The notes below the pieces were generated by a model. That model saw only the letters and a program-made list of their open reading frames with translations, searched no databases and was not told the DNA's origin. A stretch of 64,000 nt of DNA, from NCBI GenBank assembly GCA_034687125.1, contig JAQGBZ010000152.1, positions 80,370 through 144,369 of the forward strand, in the 5' to 3' direction. Positions 61,997 to 64,000 of the stretch are shown one piece after another; position 1 is the first letter of the stretch, and each line of letters begins with the position of its first letter. The position numbers and the translations under genes are program-made. The DNA is from Neelides folsomi (Eukaryota > Arthropoda > Collembola > Neelipleona > Neelidae).

Positions 61997-64000
61997 CTAA
62001 AAAAGTTTAACAATAAGAGTAAGAATAAATAAAAAAGAAGACAAAGTTAAATTAGTTGATGAATCGGGTTCATTAGGATTTGGATCCTCAGTTCCAGGAT
62101 CTCCACTCAAAATTGCATCAACTCCAAATTGTCCGATCATTGTTGCGGCCGCGTGAGTATTTGTGTTCACAATAGCAGGTTGAATGGAATTATCAATTAC
62201 TCTCAGTCCGTTGATTCCCCATACCCTACAAAAATAAAAGATTTACAGTGCAATGTATTTACTTATCAGATGACAATACCGATATTTTAAAATGAGATTT
62301 ACTTTTATTTTAAAATAATATTAAAGAAATTATTATTATTTTATTGAAGATAAATAATCATAATATATTTTACTTGAGTTTTGAATCAACAACTGAATTT
62401 GTCTCTGCACTTCCCATATGACATGACCCAACAGGGTGCCACCATAAATAAGTAAAATGGCGAATGTAGCAATCCCAAAACTCATCAGTGTCTATCCCCA
62501 AGGGTTTACAATGCTCTGGTGCGTATGTTTCTTTGTCCCATGTAATTCCAATTTCTTTCATTGATGTTGTATTTAAAATTTTGTCAAGTATCCTTATACC
62601 TTAAACGATTCAAAAATAGGCTATATTGGACAGAGTACAAATTTTTTTAATTAAGTTTTTAAACTTATTCTGTTGCAATAATGTTTAAACCATGTTGATC
62701 CTTTACCATCAATGATCACTTTGACGTCGTCTCCGGCAGGATCGGAAAGTACATTTGGACTCCAAATAGCATTATTTGGCAATGTTGAATCTTTTGAGTA
62801 TTTTATATAGCCGACACTTTTGGGTCTTTCGTTAGCAATTCCAATTTCAATGTCATCCACTCCCTAATAAAGAGAATTTTAAATTTTGTATGTAGAAATA
62901 TTATAAGAATTTTTGTATTTCGTTAAATAATACGAATTTTATGTTATAAAGTTATAATGTTATATGATTAAGTTAAGTTGAAACTAACTTAAGTATAATT
63001 ATGTTTTAAGAAGCGAATGGAATAAAATCAAACCTTAAAGATTTTTTCTGAATTTACAAACCGTTCAATTATCATGTCTGGCCAATTGTCTGTTACTAAA
63101 GATGAGCATAACATGGCTTGATGTGACATTCCCATTACGCGACCAAATGGATCTTTTATGAATTATGTATTATAATTATAATAATTTTAAAGGAATATAT
63201 TAATACAAAATTGGAATTTACAAATACTTTATAATTTTAATACCATAAGATGAAAGTTCTATTTGTTCAATTGAAGAATTAAATATAAGTTGGGAGTTTT
63301 GATGTTTATTGTATTTGATTCCATATAAGATTGTGGCAGGATGATCAACATACCGACCAACCGGAAGATCTTTTACTACAGGAATCTAAAATGATACTTT
63401 ATACTTATAAATAAAGTTAATGATAGGATTCTGATGATTAACTTTAATTAAAAATCACCTCATTATCCTCTAATTCTGCTCTACTCCCAATTCCAGATTT
63501 CATAAGAATGAGGGGAGAATTAAAAGTTCCAGCAGAAATGATGATTTCCTTTTTTGCTCTTGCCATTTGAACAACATCATGTCTCTTGTAAATAACACCA
63601 TTTGCTCTTCGCACACCATTTTCGTCAGTAGTAATATCAATCTGTAAATAAAAGTTTTAAAACTGTCACGATTAATTTGATAATTACTGAACGCGAAAAT
63701 AATAATTTTACCTTTTCTACATTCGAATATCTTTCAATGACTAAATTATTTTTTCCTTTTTCAAGAACAGGTTTAATGAAAGCGTCAAAATTTGAGACGC
63801 GACTTGCCTCTGCTCTATTATGCAATACTGTTCCGAAACCTTAAACCAATAACTGTTAATCTAATAATTTATTAATCAAAAGAATTTTGACTCTTTGAAT
63901 AGTTTCATTTGAATGTTGAAAGTTTTTACCTTCACGTTGAGGATCATTGAAATTCAATTCAGTATCATAATTTAATTCTTTTCCAGCTGCATTCCATTTG
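61997..64000 (-). CDS. GMC-family oxidoreductase, C-terminal part (partial)
   Basis: This is the 3' portion of a flavin (FAD) GMC oxidoreductase, the glucose dehydrogenase/choline dehydrogenase family. Visible exons, 5' to 3': 64000-63930, 63839-63712, 63641-63459, 63385-63244, 63152-63034, 62863-62665, 62599-62374, 62225-61997. All introns are GT-AG (65-170 bp), all phases agree, and together they give 431 codons. Family marks in order are: GFGTVLHNRAEASRV; the second GMC signature AGTFNSPLILMKSGIG; DLPVGRYVDHP; HPVGSCHMG with the probable catalytic His; VWGINGLRVIDNSIQP; and NTNTHAAATMIG with the second active-site His. The FAD-binding N-terminus lies outside the window. After the usual family end (about GQFGVDAILSG) come about 34 extra residues: an acidic Pro/Asn linker, one NLT sequon, and a hydrophobic end FLFILTLIVKLF. 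This suggests a GPI or membrane anchor. The substrate cannot be deduced. It converges with the 84-residue protein gene. Confidence 0.93.

Noticed and set aside
1-64000. CRISPR arrays, bacterial operons, phage or viral genes
   Set aside because: No regularly spaced repeats, no ribosome-binding-site-led operons and no recognisable viral proteins. The split genes show a eukaryotic nuclear sequence.

Overview
The window reads as nuclear DNA of an animal, most likely an arthropod. The evidence is AT-rich sequence, genes split by short GT-AG introns (65 to 170 bp in the clearest gene), secreted proteins with animal-type signal peptides, an insect-style GMC oxidoreductase, and a pogo/Tigger-type DNA transposon flanked by TA. 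Nothing in it fixes the species. No rRNA, tRNA, CRISPR array, bacterial operon or viral gene was recognised.

Only three genes are well supported, all in the AT-richer right third. (1) 40898-42500 (+): a two-exon gene for a 222-residue secreted Thr/Pro-rich, His/Glu/Lys-rich protein with a GPI-anchor-like hydrophobic end. (2) 59764-60446 (+): a two-exon gene for an 84-residue protein of the same design. (3) 61997-64000 (-): the last eight coding exons visible of a GMC-family oxidoreductase, whose 5' part lies beyond the right edge. It also ends in a hydrophobic tail that the family normally lacks. Genes 2 and 3 converge tail to tail across about 1.55 kb. All three products look like exported proteins held at the cell surface. 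That shared localisation is inferred from sequence, not demonstrated.

Between genes 1 and 2, at 44365-45513, lies a decayed 1149-bp pogo/Tigger-like transposon with terminal inverted repeats and a TA target duplication. It keeps remnants of both ends of its transposase. A second 179-bp inverted-repeat element sits inside it at 45026-45204 between 5-bp GGGCC duplications. Removing that insert with one duplication rejoins the transposase frame.

The left 40 kb is richer in G+C and in purine/pyrimidine runs by eye, and holds no recognisable gene. Several short open segments there have good splice signals or coding-like composition and are listed as low-confidence exon candidates: 7243-7890, 11476-11657 and 23163-24495 on +; 8455-8661 and 15061-15456 on -. 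Three similar minus-strand candidates lie at 49686-49901, 51804-52034 and 56206-56418. They may be scattered exons of long-intron genes or chance open frames; homology or RNA evidence is needed to decide. A small array of a 10-bp AT motif beside a perfect 14-bp-arm palindrome (9466-9629) is the most regular non-coding structure on the left side.
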